Counted from the stretch's first letter, positions 1 through 9,073 are shown. The stretch is 64,000 bases of DNA from Skermanella aerolata KACC 11604 (GCF_000936425.1 NZ_AVFK01000008.1:124001-188000), one strand, 5' to 3'. A program made the numbers and translations. The notes: a model not told the origin generated them from the sequence alone.

Positions 1-108
1 GTCGTCGGCTACCTGACGGAAGCCTATGCGCTTCGCCGCTACAACCAGGAACTCGAGCGCCAGCGGAGCGACGAGTTGGGGACCAAGTACCTGTACGGGT
101 CGGACTGA
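1..108 (+). CDS. C-terminal fragment of an unrecognised protein
   Basis: The window opens inside a reading frame that runs 35 codons to a TGA stop. The residues are mostly charged and polar (ending KYLYGSD), with a run of Arg, Glu and Gln typical of a C-terminal helix. The fragment is too short to assign to a family. The upstream part lies outside the window. Codon use is GC-rich like the neighbours, and the stop is followed by REP-like repeats, so this is plausibly the true end of a gene. Function unknown. Confidence 0.5.
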   Translation, partial: VVGYLTEAYALRRYNQELERQRSDELGTKYLYGSD

Positions 109-145
109 TACCAGGAGCCGAAGAGTTTGACCTGTGGTCGGCAAG

Positions 146-204
146 TGTTGGGCCACGGCCCAACCTACGAAGCAGCAGCCTGTAGGTTGGGCCGTGGCCC
201 AACA
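146..204. repeat. REP-like inverted repeat pair 1
   Basis: Positions 146-168 and 182-204 are perfect 23-base inverted repeats separated by 13 bases. Each arm holds its own palindrome (core TTGGGCCACGGCCCAA), so the element can fold as one long hairpin or two short ones. The inner ends read CCTAC and GTAGG. This arrangement of two facing REP units resembles the BIME-type intergenic repeats of Proteobacteria. It lies between the end of the first gene and the tail of recG, a usual site for such elements, where they may limit transcription or protect mRNA ends. Confidence 0.75.
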
Positions 205-286
205 AACACCGTCCCAACAGGTCAATGTCTTCGGCCCTCGGTATGAACCCAGCGGCAGTGAAGCATGACCGGTCCGGAACGTTAAA

Positions 287-368
287 TGTCGGGCTGAAGA
301 GGCCCGACCTACAAATGCACACTTGGGCAGAAGCACGCTGCCGTAGGTCGGGCCACTTCAGCCCGACA
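287..368. repeat. REP-like inverted repeat pair 2
   Basis: Positions 287-312 and 343-368 form a 26-base inverted repeat with one mismatch and a 30-base spacer. The arms carry GTCGGGCTGAAG...GGCCCGACCTAC, the same CCTAC/GTAGG inner ends as the pair at 146-204 but a different stem core. The two pairs are therefore variants of one repeat architecture placed in tandem. It ends about 20 bases from the recG stop and may contribute to termination of recG and of the gene entering from the left. Confidence 0.7.
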
Positions 369-387
369 CTAACGATCCTTATTGGCC

Positions 388-2469
388 TCAGCCGGAGCGC
401 AGGTACTTCACCGCCTGATCGCGTTCGAACAGGTAAAGCAGGACGCGGAGCGCCTTGCCGCGTTCCGATTGCAGCTCTGGATCGCGGTCCATGATCAGCC
501 TCGCGTCGTCGCGGGCCGCCGCCAGCAACTCGCCATGGACGGCAAGGTCGGCAAGGCGGAACTCCGGCATGCCGCTCTGCCGGGTGCCGAGAACTTCGCC
601 GGCTCCCCGCAGACGGAGGTCTTCCTCGGCGATCAGGAAGCCGTCCTCGGTCCCCTTCATGATCGCCAGCCGCGCCTTGGAGGTCTCACTCAGGGGGCTG
701 TCGTAGAGCAGGATGCAGGTGGATGCCGCCGTGCCGCGCCCGATCCGGCCGCGCAGCTGGTGCAACTGGGCGAGGCCGAAGCGCTCGGCGTGTTCGATCA
801 CCATGACGGAGGCTTCCGGCACATTGACGCCGACTTCGATGACGGTGGTCGCCACCAGCACGTCGAGATCGCCGGCGGCGAAGGCCGCCATGACGGCGTC
901 CTTGTCGGTCGGCTTCATTTTGCCATGGACCAGCCCGACGCGCTCGCCGATCATGCTGCGCAGCAGAGCGTGGCGTTCGGTCGCCGCCGCGAGGTCGACC
1001 ACTTCCGACTCGTCCACCAGCGGGCAGACCCAGTAGACGCGAGCACCCTCGGTGATCTTGCGCTGGATGCCGGCGATGACTTCCTCAAGGCGCTCGAGCG
1101 GGATCGTGATGGTGGTGATCGGCTTCCGTCCCGGCGGCTTCTCGGTCAGGCGGGAGACGTCCATGTCGCCATAGGCGGTCAATGTCAGGGTACGGGGAAT
1201 GGGAGTTGCGGTCATGACCAGCACGTCGACGCTTCGGCCCTTGGCCGAGAGCTGAAGCCGCTGGTGGACGCCGAACCGGTGCTGCTCGTCGATCACCGCC
1301 ATGGCGAGGTCGCGGAAGGCGACGTCATCCTGGAACAGCGCATGGGTGCCGATTGCGATGTCGATCTCGCCCGACGCCAGCCTCTCGTAAATGGCGGCGC
1401 GCGCCTTGCCCTTGTCGCGGCCGGTGAGGATGCCGAGCCGCACGCCGGCCGCATCCGCTAATGGGGCGAGCGTTTCGAAGTGCTGGCGGGCGAGGATCTC
1501 GGTCGGGGCCATCAGGGCCGCCTGCGCGCCGGTTTCCACCGCGTTAAGCATCGCCAGCAGTGCCACGACGGTCTTGCCGCTGCCGACGTCGCCCTGGAGC
1601 AGGCGGAGCATCCGCCTGTCGGCGGCCATGTCGGCATAGATTTCCTTCAGCGAGCTTGCCTGGGCGCCGGTGAGGGCGAAGGGCAGGGCGTCAGTCACGC
1701 GTTGACGCAGACGGCCGTCGCCGCCGATCGAGCGCCCGGACAGCTTCCGCTGGTGCTCGCGGATCATGGCGAGTGCCAACTGATTGGACAGCAACTCGTC
1801 GAAGGCCAGCCGGCAGCGCGGCGGCGACATCGCAGACAGATCGGCGTCGTCACGCGGGTTATGGACGGATTGGAGCGCTGCGCGCCATGTCGGCCAGTCG
1901 CGCCGCGCCAGCCACGCGGGGTCCTGCCATTCCGGCAGTTCCTTCGCCGCCGACAGGGCCGACGCCATCGCTTTCCGCAGCACCTTGGATGCCAATCCGG
2001 CGGTCATCGGGTAGACCGGCTCGACCGGGTCGAACTCCCCCTTGGCGTCGGCTGGTACGATATGGTCGGGATGCGCCATCTGGGGCATGCCGTTGAACCA
2101 CTCGACCTTGCCGCTGATCACGACGGTATCGCCGACCGGAAGCTGCTTCACCAGCCAGTCGCCACGGGCATGGAAGAAGATCAGATCGATCTGGCCGGTC
2201 TCGTCGGAGCAGCGGACCTTGTAGGGATGGCGCGGGTTCGCGGGGGCAGAGTGGTATTCCACGCGCACCGTCAGGGTCGCGATGAAGCCATCCGGCGCTT
2301 CCGCGACATGGGGGGCGAAGCGGCGGTCGATGATCCCGGTCGGCAGGTGCCACAGCAGGTCGGCGACATGGGGACCGACCAGTTTTTCCGTCAGTTTTCC
2401 AAGCTTGGGACCCAGGCCCTTCAGCGTCGTGACGGGGGCGAATAGGGGGAAGAGAATATCTGGCCGCAA
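388..2469 (-). CDS. recG: ATP-dependent DNA helicase RecG
   Basis: RecG is a superfamily 2 helicase that remodels stalled forks and branched recombination intermediates in the cytoplasm. The 693-residue length is normal for the family. An N-terminal wedge/OB domain (about residues 60-150) is followed by helicase motifs: Walker A GDVGSGKT at 293-300, the DEQH box at 394-397, TATPIPRT, and the C-terminal motif VI region around QLRGRIGRG. The start appears to be TTG, with a GAGGG Shine-Dalgarno sequence six bases upstream and an N-terminus (MRPDILFPLFAP) that fits RecG proteins. It is monocistronic here and divergent from the RND operon. Confidence 0.96.
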   Translation of the reverse strand: MRPDILFPLFAPVTTLKGLGPKLGKLTEKLVGPHVADLLWHLPTGIIDRRFAPHVAEAPDGFIATLTVRVEYHSAPANPRHPYKVRCSDETGQIDLIFFHARGDWLVKQLPVGDTVVISGKVEWFNGMPQMAHPDHIVPADAKGEFDPVEPVYPMTAGLASKVLRKAMASALSAAKELPEWQDPAWLARRDWPTWRAALQSVHNPRDDADLSAMSPPRCRLAFDELLSNQLALAMIREHQRKLSGRSIGGDGRLRQRVTDALPFALTGAQASSLKEIYADMAADRRMLRLLQGDVGSGKTVVALLAMLNAVETGAQAALMAPTEILARQHFETLAPLADAAGVRLGILTGRDKGKARAAIYERLASGEIDIAIGTHALFQDDVAFRDLAMAVIDEQHRFGVHQRLQLSAKGRSVDVLVMTATPIPRTLTLTAYGDMDVSRLTEKPPGRKPITTITIPLERLEEVIAGIQRKITEGARVYWVCPLVDESEVVDLAAATERHALLRSMIGERVGLVHGKMKPTDKDAVMAAFAAGDLDVLVATTVIEVGVNVPEASVMVIEHAERFGLAQLHQLRGRIGRGTAASTCILLYDSPLSETSKARLAIMKGTEDGFLIAEEDLRLRGAGEVLGTRQSGMPEFRLADLAVHGELLAAARDDARLIMDRDPELQSERGKALRVLLYLFERDQAVKYLRSG

Positions 2470-2644
2470 AGGGCACCCTCGTCAGGGAATATTGGGGCAG
2501 GAAATCGGGGCCGGAAGAGTACCAGCGGTGTAGCCTCAGCCGGGCCGATGCCGCAAGCCTGACGAAGGGGTGGCTGCATTCCTCCCTGCCGATGCGACTC
2601 CAATGTGCTGCGCTTTCATGCCGGCTTGGCGCCGATCACGAACA

Positions 2645-2660
2645 GTATCCAATTGGATAC
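2645..2660. promoter_or_regulatory. Perfect 16-bp palindrome, candidate operator of the RND operon
   Basis: GTATCCAATTGGATAC is a perfect palindrome in the AT-rich gap between recG and the RND adaptor gene, 185 bases before the adaptor start. Size and symmetry fit a dimeric repressor such as a TetR, GntR or MarR protein. No regulator gene is adjacent, so the binding protein would be encoded elsewhere. The role is inferred from position only. Confidence 0.45.
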
Positions 2661-2666
2661 GACGAA

Positions 2667-2686
2667 ATTGTAACAGATTGTAACAG
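2667..2686. promoter_or_regulatory. Tandem 10-bp direct repeat beside the palindrome
   Basis: ATTGTAACAG occurs twice in immediate succession, six bases after the palindrome at 2645-2660. Two 10-base units put both copies on the same helix face, as expected of a site for a regulator that binds in tandem. The rest of the gap (2470-2644 and 2687-2844) shows no gene and no clear terminator. Confidence 0.4.
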
Positions 2687-2844
2687 GTGTGCATCTGGAC
2701 ACAGTCTGTTGCAGAGCTAAGTCTGTTCGACATATTCCAGTCACCATTATTTGGTTTAATGCTTGTATCGGCATGCATTTGCTGATTGGGGTTAATCAGT
2801 AATTTTATCCTTATTAGATGCATCAGGCAAGGGTTGGCGTTTAC

Positions 2845-3924
2845 ATGAAGAAGGCTGGGGTCTTGGCTCTGCTTGTCGCCGTCGTGCTGGCGGCGGCTGG
2901 CGTGACGTGGTGGCGCACCGATGGAGCGCAGCCGGCGCAGGCTCAGCAGGAGGGACGGCGTCAGCCGCCGCCAGCTGCCGTGGAGGCGGCGACGGTCAAG
3001 GTCGACCGCGTCACGGTCCAGATCGACGCGGTCGGGACGCTCGAACCCGCGGAAGCCGTCAGGCTGGCTCCCGAGATCGACGGCATCCTGGCGGAAATCC
3101 TGTTTCGTGAAGGCGCCCAGGTGAAGGCCGGCCAGATCCTGGTCCGGCTGGACGACGCCATCCTGAAGGCCGAACTGGCCCAGTCGCGCGCCGAACTCAC
3201 CCTGGCGGAGGCCAATTTCGAGCGCGCCGATACGCTGCTCAAGCAGCGCTCCGGCACTCAGCGCGCCCGTGACGAAGCTTTCGCCGCCCTGATGACATCC
3301 CGCGCCGCCGTCCAGCTTGCCCAAACCCGGCTCGACAAGACGGTGCTGCGCGCTCCGTTCGACGGCATTCTTGGGCTGCGGTCGGTCAGCAAGGGTGGAT
3401 ACGTCAACAGCGGCGATACGCTCGTCACGTTGCAGTCGATCGATCCGCTGAAGGTGGACTTCCGGGTTCCGGAAACCCTGCTGTCGAGCATCCGGGAGGG
3501 CCAGAAGATCGGGCTGAGGACAGATGCCTTGCCGGACCGGACTTTCGAGGGGGAGATTTACGCGATCGACCCGCAGCTCGACGTCAATGGCCGGGCGCTC
3601 AAGCTGAGGGCGCTGGTGGACAATCCCGACCAAGTCCTACGGCCCGGCTTGTTCGCCCGAGTCGGTATTTCCGCCGAGAACCGCGACAACGCCATCCTGA
3701 TCCCGGAAGCGGCCGTCGTGCCGGAGGGCAACAGCCGCTACGTGTTCCGGATCAAGGACGGCAAGGCCGAACGTGTGGACGTCAAGCTGGGCCTCCGCCG
3801 GAACGGCGCGGTCGAGGTGACCGAGGGACTGGTTCCCGGTGATGTCGTGATCACCGGTGGTCAGCAGCGGGTCCGCAACGGCGGGCGGGTCGAGGTGATC
3901 AACACCGTCGCTCCGGGCGTCTGA
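2845..3924 (+). CDS. RND efflux periplasmic adaptor subunit (membrane fusion protein)
   Basis: This is a membrane fusion protein of the AcrA/MexE type, linking an inner-membrane RND pump to an outer-membrane channel. The 359-residue product has one N-terminal hydrophobic segment (about residues 5-22) with no lipobox, so it is probably anchored or secreted without lipidation. A lipoyl/barrel-sandwich region (DGILAEILFREGAQVKAGQ), a helical hairpin and a beta-barrel region follow. I chose the ATG at 2845 because it starts directly with MKKAG before the hydrophobic segment; an ATG nine codons earlier is possible. It ends three bases before the pump gene, so the two form an operon. No outer-membrane factor gene is present. 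Confidence 0.92.
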   Translation: MKKAGVLALLVAVVLAAAGVTWWRTDGAQPAQAQQEGRRQPPPAAVEAATVKVDRVTVQIDAVGTLEPAEAVRLAPEIDGILAEILFREGAQVKAGQILVRLDDAILKAELAQSRAELTLAEANFERADTLLKQRSGTQRARDEAFAALMTSRAAVQLAQTRLDKTVLRAPFDGILGLRSVSKGGYVNSGDTLVTLQSIDPLKVDFRVPETLLSSIREGQKIGLRTDALPDRTFEGEIYAIDPQLDVNGRALKLRALVDNPDQVLRPGLFARVGISAENRDNAILIPEAAVVPEGNSRYVFRIKDGKAERVDVKLGLRRNGAVEVTEGLVPGDVVITGGQQRVRNGGRVEVINTVAPGV

Positions 3925-3927
3925 TCG

Positions 3928-6900
3928 ATGCGCATCTCAGACATCTGCGTCCGCCGTCCCGTCTTCGCGACGGTGATGAGCCTGATCCTGATCCTGCTCG
4001 GCATCGTCAGCTACGACCGCCTGACGGTTCGGGAATATCCCAATATCGACGAACCGGTCGTTTCCGTCGCCACGGCCTATATCGGCGCTTCGGCCGAGAT
4101 CATCGAAACCCAGGTGACGCAGGTCCTGGAAGGCTCGATCGCGGGAATCGAGGGCATCGACGTTCTGTCCTCCGTCAGCCGTCCGGAAAGCAGCCGGATT
4201 ACCGTCCGCTTCCGCCAGAACATCGACCCGGACGTAGCGGCCAGCGACGTGCGCGACCGGGTCGGGCGCGTCCGGGGGCGCCTGCCGGACGAGATCGACG
4301 AGCCGATCATTGCGAAGGTCGAGGCCGACGCCCAGCCGATCATCGTCATGCCGTTCACCAGCGACCGCCTGTCGTCGCTGGAGATCACCGACTTCATCGA
4401 CCGCTACGTGGTCGACCGGTTCAAGAACCTGCCGGGCGTCGCCGACGTCCAGATCCTGGGCGAGCGCCGCTACGCGATGCGCCTGTGGATCGACCGCGCG
4501 CGGCTGGCTGGCTACAACCTGACCGTCCAGGATATCGAAACGGCATTGCGCGGCCAGAACATCGAGGTTCCGGCCGGAAGGGTCGAGAGCAACGACCGTG
4601 AGTTCACCGTGCTGTCCCGTACCGGCTTGGTCGAGCCGGAGCAGTTCGGCAACATCGTCGTCAAAATGGCGGACGGCTTCCCGGTTCGGGTGCGCGACGT
4701 CGCGACCGTGGAATTGGGCGCCGCCGACGAGCGGCGCGTCAGCCGATCGAATGGCCAGAACTCCATCGCCATCGGCATCATCAAGCAGGCGACCGCCAAC
4801 CCGCTGGACGTGTCGTCCGCCGTGCGGACGACGCTGCCCCGCGTGCTTGAGGACCTGCCGGAAGGCATGCGCGGCGAGGTCGTCAACGACAGCTCCGTCT
4901 TCATCGAACGCTCGATCGAGGCGGTCTTCCATACGATCCTGGAAGCAGTCGTCCTTGTCGTTCTGGTGATCCTGTTCTTCCTGCGGACGGGCCGCGCCTC
5001 CATCATCCCGGTGGTGACGATCCCGGTTTCGCTGATCACGACCTTCGCGCTGATGTATGCGGTCGGGTTCTCGATCAACACGCTGACCCTGCTGGCGATG
5101 GTGCTGGCGATCGGGCTCGTGGTGGACGATGCCATCGTCGTTCTGGAAAATGTCTACCGGCACATCGAGATGGGCAAGCCGCCGTTCAAGGCGGCCTTGA
5201 TCGGCACGCGGGAGATCGGCTTCGCCGTCATCGCCATGACGCTGACGTTGGCGGCAGTCTACGCGCCGGTGGCCTTCGCGCCGGGGCGGACGGGACGGCT
5301 GTTCCTGGAATTTGCGCTGACCCTTGCCAGCGCCGTGCTCGTCTCCGGCTTCGTGGCGCTGACGCTGACGCCGATGATGTGCTCAAAGCTGCTGAAGCCG
5401 CACGAGAAGCATGGCCGCATCTACAACCTGCTGGAACGTTTCTTCGTCGGCATGGGCAATGGCTACGACCGGCTGCTCAAGGCCAGCCTTCGCATGCGTC
5501 CGGTGATCGTGGCGCTGGCGCTGGTGGTGGCGGCGGGTAGCGTCGTGCTGTTCCTGTCGCTGAAGTCGGAGACGGCTCCGGTCGAGGATCGCGGCGTCAT
5601 CATGGGCATGGGCGTTGCGCCCGAGGGCTCGACCATCGACTACAACGCCCGCTACGGGCTTCAGCTGGAAGAGGTCTATAAGAGCATCCCCGAGATCCAG
5701 AGCTACATCGTGATCTCCGGCAGTCCGGAGGTCACCCGCACCATGTCGTTCGCCCGGCTGAAGGATTGGGACGAGCGCGAGCGCAAGCAGCAGGACATCG
5801 TCGCCAAGCTCCAGCCGGAGCTGTCGAAGATCGCCGGCATCAGCGTCTTCGCGGTCAACCCGCCTTCGCTGGGCCAGAGCCGCGGCAGCAAGCCGGTCGA
5901 GATCGTCATCCAGACTTCCGGCACCTACAAGGAGCTGGAAGGCCATGTCAATCGCATGCTGGAGCGGATCGCCGACAATCCCGGACTGATCAACGTCGAT
6001 AGCGATCTGAAGCTGAACAAGCCGCAGCTTGACGTGATCGTCAACCGCGACAAGGTGGCCGATGCCGGCATTCAGGTCGATGCCGTGTCCCGCACGCTGG
6101 AGAGCCTGCTGGGCGGACGGCAGGTGACCCGGTTCGAGCGCAATGGCGAGCAGTACGACGTCTACGTCCAGCTTGGCGAGAGCGACCGGTCCACGCCGCG
6201 CGACCTCAGCCAGATCTATGTCCGGGGCGGCGACGGCGCGATGATCCAGCTTTCCAACCTCGTCGAGGTCCGGGAGGTCGTGGCGCCCAAGGAACTCAAC
6301 CGCTTCAACCAGCTTCGCGCCGCCACCATCAGCGCTACGCCGGCCCCCGGCGTCTCGCTGGGCGAAGCCATCGGGTTCATGGAACAGGCGGCGGAGGAAG
6401 TGCTGCCGCCGGAAGTGCAGATCGACTATTCGGGCCAAAGCCGCGAGTTCCGCGACGCCGGTTCCAGTATGATCTTCGTCTTCGTGCTGGCGCTGGGCTT
6501 CATCTATCTGGTGCTGGCGGCGCAGTTCGAAAGCTTCCTGGACCCCTTGGTGATCATGCTGACGGTCCCGCTGTCGATGACCGGCGCGCTGCTGGCGCTG
6601 TATCTGGCGGGAGGGACGCTCAACGTCTATAGCCAGATCGGTCTGGTGACGCTAGTCGGCCTTATCACCAAGCACGGCATCCTGATCGTGGAGTTCGCCA
6701 ACCAGCTTCAGGACGAGGGAAGGTCGAAGCTGGACGCGGTGATCGAGGCCGCCGTGCTCCGCCTGCGCCCGATCCTGATGACGACAGGCGCCATGGTGCT
6801 GGGAGCGCTGCCGCTGGCCCTGGCGACAGGCGCTGGTGCGGAAAGCCGTCAGCAGATCGGCTGGGTGATCGTCGGCGGCATGTCGCTGGGGACGCTCCTG

Positions 6901-7008
6901 ACGCTGTTCGTCGTGCCGACGATGTATACGCTGCTGACCCGGACCCGGCACCTGATCCACGAGGACGACGACGAAGTGGCCGGCGCACATCCCGCCCCGG
7001 CGGAGTAG
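3928..7008 (+). CDS. RND efflux pump permease subunit
   Basis: The 1026-residue inner-membrane pump exports drugs, solvents or metabolites using the proton gradient. It has the usual twelve-segment layout: one N-terminal helix (LILILLGIVSYD), a large periplasmic domain, a middle membrane block and a duplicated C-terminal half. The proton-relay aspartates are D400 and D401 (GLVVDDAIVV), and the partner lysine lies in the GLITKHGILIVE segment. Length matches the HAE1 family. It is translated with the adaptor gene. Substrate cannot be told from sequence. Confidence 0.95.
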   Translation: MRISDICVRRPVFATVMSLILILLGIVSYDRLTVREYPNIDEPVVSVATAYIGASAEIIETQVTQVLEGSIAGIEGIDVLSSVSRPESSRITVRFRQNIDPDVAASDVRDRVGRVRGRLPDEIDEPIIAKVEADAQPIIVMPFTSDRLSSLEITDFIDRYVVDRFKNLPGVADVQILGERRYAMRLWIDRARLAGYNLTVQDIETALRGQNIEVPAGRVESNDREFTVLSRTGLVEPEQFGNIVVKMADGFPVRVRDVATVELGAADERRVSRSNGQNSIAIGIIKQATANPLDVSSAVRTTLPRVLEDLPEGMRGEVVNDSSVFIERSIEAVFHTILEAVVLVVLVILFFLRTGRASIIPVVTIPVSLITTFALMYAVGFSINTLTLLAMVLAIGLVVDDAIVVLENVYRHIEMGKPPFKAALIGTREIGFAVIAMTLTLAAVYAPVAFAPGRTGRLFLEFALTLASAVLVSGFVALTLTPMMCSKLLKPHEKHGRIYNLLERFFVGMGNGYDRLLKASLRMRPVIVALALVVAAGSVVLFLSLKSETAPVEDRGVIMGMGVAPEGSTIDYNARYGLQLEEVYKSIPEIQSYIVISGSPEVTRTMSFARLKDWDERERKQQDIVAKLQPELSKIAGISVFAVNPPSLGQSRGSKPVEIVIQTSGTYKELEGHVNRMLERIADNPGLINVDSDLKLNKPQLDVIVNRDKVADAGIQVDAVSRTLESLLGGRQVTRFERNGEQYDVYVQLGESDRSTPRDLSQIYVRGGDGAMIQLSNLVEVREVVAPKELNRFNQLRAATISATPAPGVSLGEAIGFMEQAAEEVLPPEVQIDYSGQSREFRDAGSSMIFVFVLALGFIYLVLAAQFESFLDPLVIMLTVPLSMTGALLALYLAGGTLNVYSQIGLVTLVGLITKHGILIVEFANQLQDEGRSKLDAVIEAAVLRLRPILMTTGAMVLGALPLALATGAGAESRQQIGWVIVGGMSLGTLLTLFVVPTMYTLLTRTRHLIHEDDDEVAGAHPAPAE

Positions 7009-7099
7009 CGAGCGGAGCGTGCGACAGCGTGAGGGCTTGCCTTCGAGGCGGCATGTACGACATTTGGCTGGTCAGCCGTATTGAAAGAGGAGCAACCCG

Positions 7100-7435
7100 A
7101 TGTTCATCGCCATGAACCGCTTCAAGGTATTGCCGGGAGCGGAGGCCGATTTCGAAGCGGTCTGGCTCAACCGGGAAAGTCACCTGCACAAGGTTCCCGG
7201 TTTCGTCGAGTTCCACATGCTGCGAGGTCCGCAGCGCGACGACCACCGTCTCTACAGCTCGCACACCGTCTGGCAGTCGGAGGAGCATTTCCTCGGCTGG
7301 ACCCGGTCGGAAGCCTTCCGCAATGCCCATAAGGGCGCCGGTGGGAACAAGCCGCTGTATCTGGGGCATCCGGAGTTCGAGGGCTTCGAAGTCATCCAGA
7401 CGGTGACGAACCCGGTGTCGGCGTCGGCGTCCTGA
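7100..7435 (+). CDS. Antibiotic biosynthesis monooxygenase (ABM) domain protein, HmoA/IsdG-like
   Basis: The 111-residue protein has the compact dimeric alpha/beta-barrel ABM fold: MFIAMNRFKV strand, a helix with WLNRESHLHKVPGF, then FHMLRGP and a W-containing HTVWQSEEHFLGWTRS segment. Members include heme-degrading monooxygenases of the IsdG/HmoA group and quinone-forming oxygenases. The pattern NRF...VPGFVEF...W resembles the HmoA-like branch, but no residue seen here settles whether heme is a substrate. A GAGGAG ribosome site lies upstream of the ATG. The gene follows the RND operon by 91 bases and faces a large inverted repeat that may end its transcript. Confidence 0.8.
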   Translation: MFIAMNRFKVLPGAEADFEAVWLNRESHLHKVPGFVEFHMLRGPQRDDHRLYSSHTVWQSEEHFLGWTRSEAFRNAHKGAGGNKPLYLGHPEFEGFEVIQTVTNPVSASAS

Positions 7436-7460
7436 GGGATAGGGGGGAGTTGATGAACTG

Positions 7461-7595
7461 CCCCTCACCCTAACCCTCTTCCGGAGGGAGAGGGAACTGT
7501 CGTCGGTTTTGGATCGTAGCTTAAGGCTTTGAAAGTAGACAGAAAACTCCAGAGCAAGATCCCCTCTCCCTCCGGAAGAGGGCTCGGGTGAGGGT
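7461..7595. repeat. Large inverted repeat between convergent genes, possible bidirectional terminator
   Basis: The segment around 7461-7495 (CCCTCACCCTAACCCTCTTC...) is repeated in inverted orientation at about 7561-7595 with few mismatches and a spacer of some 65 bases. The CCCTCACCC...GGGAGAGGG type is a common dispersed intergenic repeat in GC-rich Proteobacteria. It sits exactly between the convergent ABM gene and ccoG. It could fold as a long mRNA hairpin that stops or stabilises both transcripts. It shows no coding potential and no target-site duplication I could identify. Confidence 0.7.
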
Positions 7596-7603
7596 GCAAG
7601 GCG

Positions 7604-9073
7604 TCACTTCCCGGTGCCGTCCGGTGCCATGAACACCGTCTCGTACTTGGCGGTTTCACCGCCGTGCAGATCCGTCAGCTCGAACTTCAGCGGCGTGGAC
7701 GCAACCTTCACCGAAGAAGCCGGCGCTTTGACATAGATGCGGTAGGTCGTCACGGTATCTGCCTTCGCCGACAGCACCGGCTTCAGGTGCTCGTCTCCTT
7801 CCAGGCCGACCACACTGACATCTGCCCCGGCGACGCCGGAGAAGGTCAGGCCGTAGTCCTTCCGCTCCCGCGTCATGTTGCTGATCTTGAACGTGTAGCC
7901 GTTGCGGATGTCGCCGGTCGACAGGACGACGAACAGCGGCGCCCGGTCGCGCAGGACGGAAATGTCGAGGCGGGGCCGCAGGACCAGGGCCGCGAACATG
8001 GCGCTGCTGACCACCAGCAGGACCAGGGCGTAGACGATGGTGCGCGGGCGGACCAGCTTGGTCCGCGCCGGGTCGCCATTGGCACGGGCGAGTTGGTTGT
8101 TGTGGGTGTCGAAGGTGATCAGCTCGCCCGGCCGGCCGATCTTCGCCATGACCTCGTTGCAGGCATCGACGCACAGGCCGCAGCCGATGCATTCGAGCTG
8201 GTTGCCGTCGCGGATATCGACGCCGGTCGGGCAGACATGGACGCAATGGCCGCAGTCGATGCAGTCGCCGCCGCCGGACGCGATCCGGTCGTCCCATGAC
8301 TCGGACCGCTTCAGATGCCGGCGCTGCTCGCCCCGCATGCCTTCATAGGTCACGATCAGGCTGTCTTCGTCGATCATGGCGCTCTGGAAGCGCGGCCAGG
8401 GGCACATATAAGTGCAGACCTGCTCCCGCGCCCAACCGGCCAGCAGATAGGTGAAGCCGGTGAACAGGAAGATGAAGAACGTCGCCTGCGCCGTGACCTG
8501 GAAGTGGAGGATGTCCGATATCAGCGTCGGCGCATCGTAGAAGTACAGCGCCCAGGCGCCGCCGGTCGCCAGGCTTATGGCAACCCAGGCGGCGTGCTTG
8601 GCGACCTTCTTCCGGAGCTTGGGCATGCTGAGCTTGCCGTTGTCCAAGCGGATGCGATCACCCCGGTCGCCCTCGATCTTGCGCTCGACCCACATGAAAA
8701 GGTCGGTCCAGACGGTCTGCGGACAGGCATAGCCGCACCAGACGCGGCCGAACAGGGAGGTCGCGAGGAAGAGACCGATCGCGGCAACGATCAGAATGCC
8801 GGTCAGGAAGTAGACCTGCTGCGGCCAGATCTCGATGAAGAAGAAATAGGCTCGCCGGCCGGTCATGTCGATCAGGATGGCCTGATCGGGCGCGTCCGGT
8901 CCACGGTCCCAGCGTATCCAGGGCGTGATGTAGTAGATCGACAGCAGCAGGATCAGCGCCGTCCACTTCAACGTCCTGAATCTGCCCTTGACCGACTTCG
9001 GATAGACCTTGTCCCGTTCCTTGAACAGGGCGCGTCTGGTGATTTCCGGTTCATCCGGTGTCGCGAGCGCCAT
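7604..9073 (-). CDS. ccoG: Cytochrome c oxidase accessory protein CcoG (FixG/RdxA family)
   Basis: CcoG is a membrane iron-sulfur and copper-handling protein that helps assemble cbb3-type cytochrome oxidase, probably by reducing Cu(II). The 489-residue product has about five membrane helices, the motif WCGYACPQTVWTDLF near 112-126 and CTYMCPWPRFQ near 220-230. Two [4Fe-4S] clusters follow at CIDCGHCVHVC (271-281) and CIGCGLCVDAC (295-305). A C-terminal Ig-like periplasmic domain completes it. The ccoNOQP and ccoHIS genes are not in this window, so it is separated from its usual partners. It probably shares a transcript with the DUF2892 gene, which ends 27 bases upstream. Confidence 0.94.
   Translation of the reverse strand: MALATPDEPEITRRALFKERDKVYPKSVKGRFRTLKWTALILLLSIYYITPWIRWDRGPDAPDQAILIDMTGRRAYFFFIEIWPQQVYFLTGILIVAAIGLFLATSLFGRVWCGYACPQTVWTDLFMWVERKIEGDRGDRIRLDNGKLSMPKLRKKVAKHAAWVAISLATGGAWALYFYDAPTLISDILHFQVTAQATFFIFLFTGFTYLLAGWAREQVCTYMCPWPRFQSAMIDEDSLIVTYEGMRGEQRRHLKRSESWDDRIASGGGDCIDCGHCVHVCPTGVDIRDGNQLECIGCGLCVDACNEVMAKIGRPGELITFDTHNNQLARANGDPARTKLVRPRTIVYALVLLVVSSAMFAALVLRPRLDISVLRDRAPLFVVLSTGDIRNGYTFKISNMTRERKDYGLTFSGVAGADVSVVGLEGDEHLKPVLSAKADTVTTYRIYVKAPASSVKVASTPLKFELTDLHGGETAKYETVFMAPDGTGK

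Noticed and set aside
382-1461. Long plus-strand frame of 359 codons opposite recG
   Set aside because: It lies entirely antisense to a well-supported recG, has no family features, and arises from GC-rich codon periodicity.
3937-5163. 408-codon minus-strand frame opposite the RND pump gene
   Set aside because: Composition rich in Asp, His and Arg repeats is typical of an antisense shadow; the plus-strand gene is certain.
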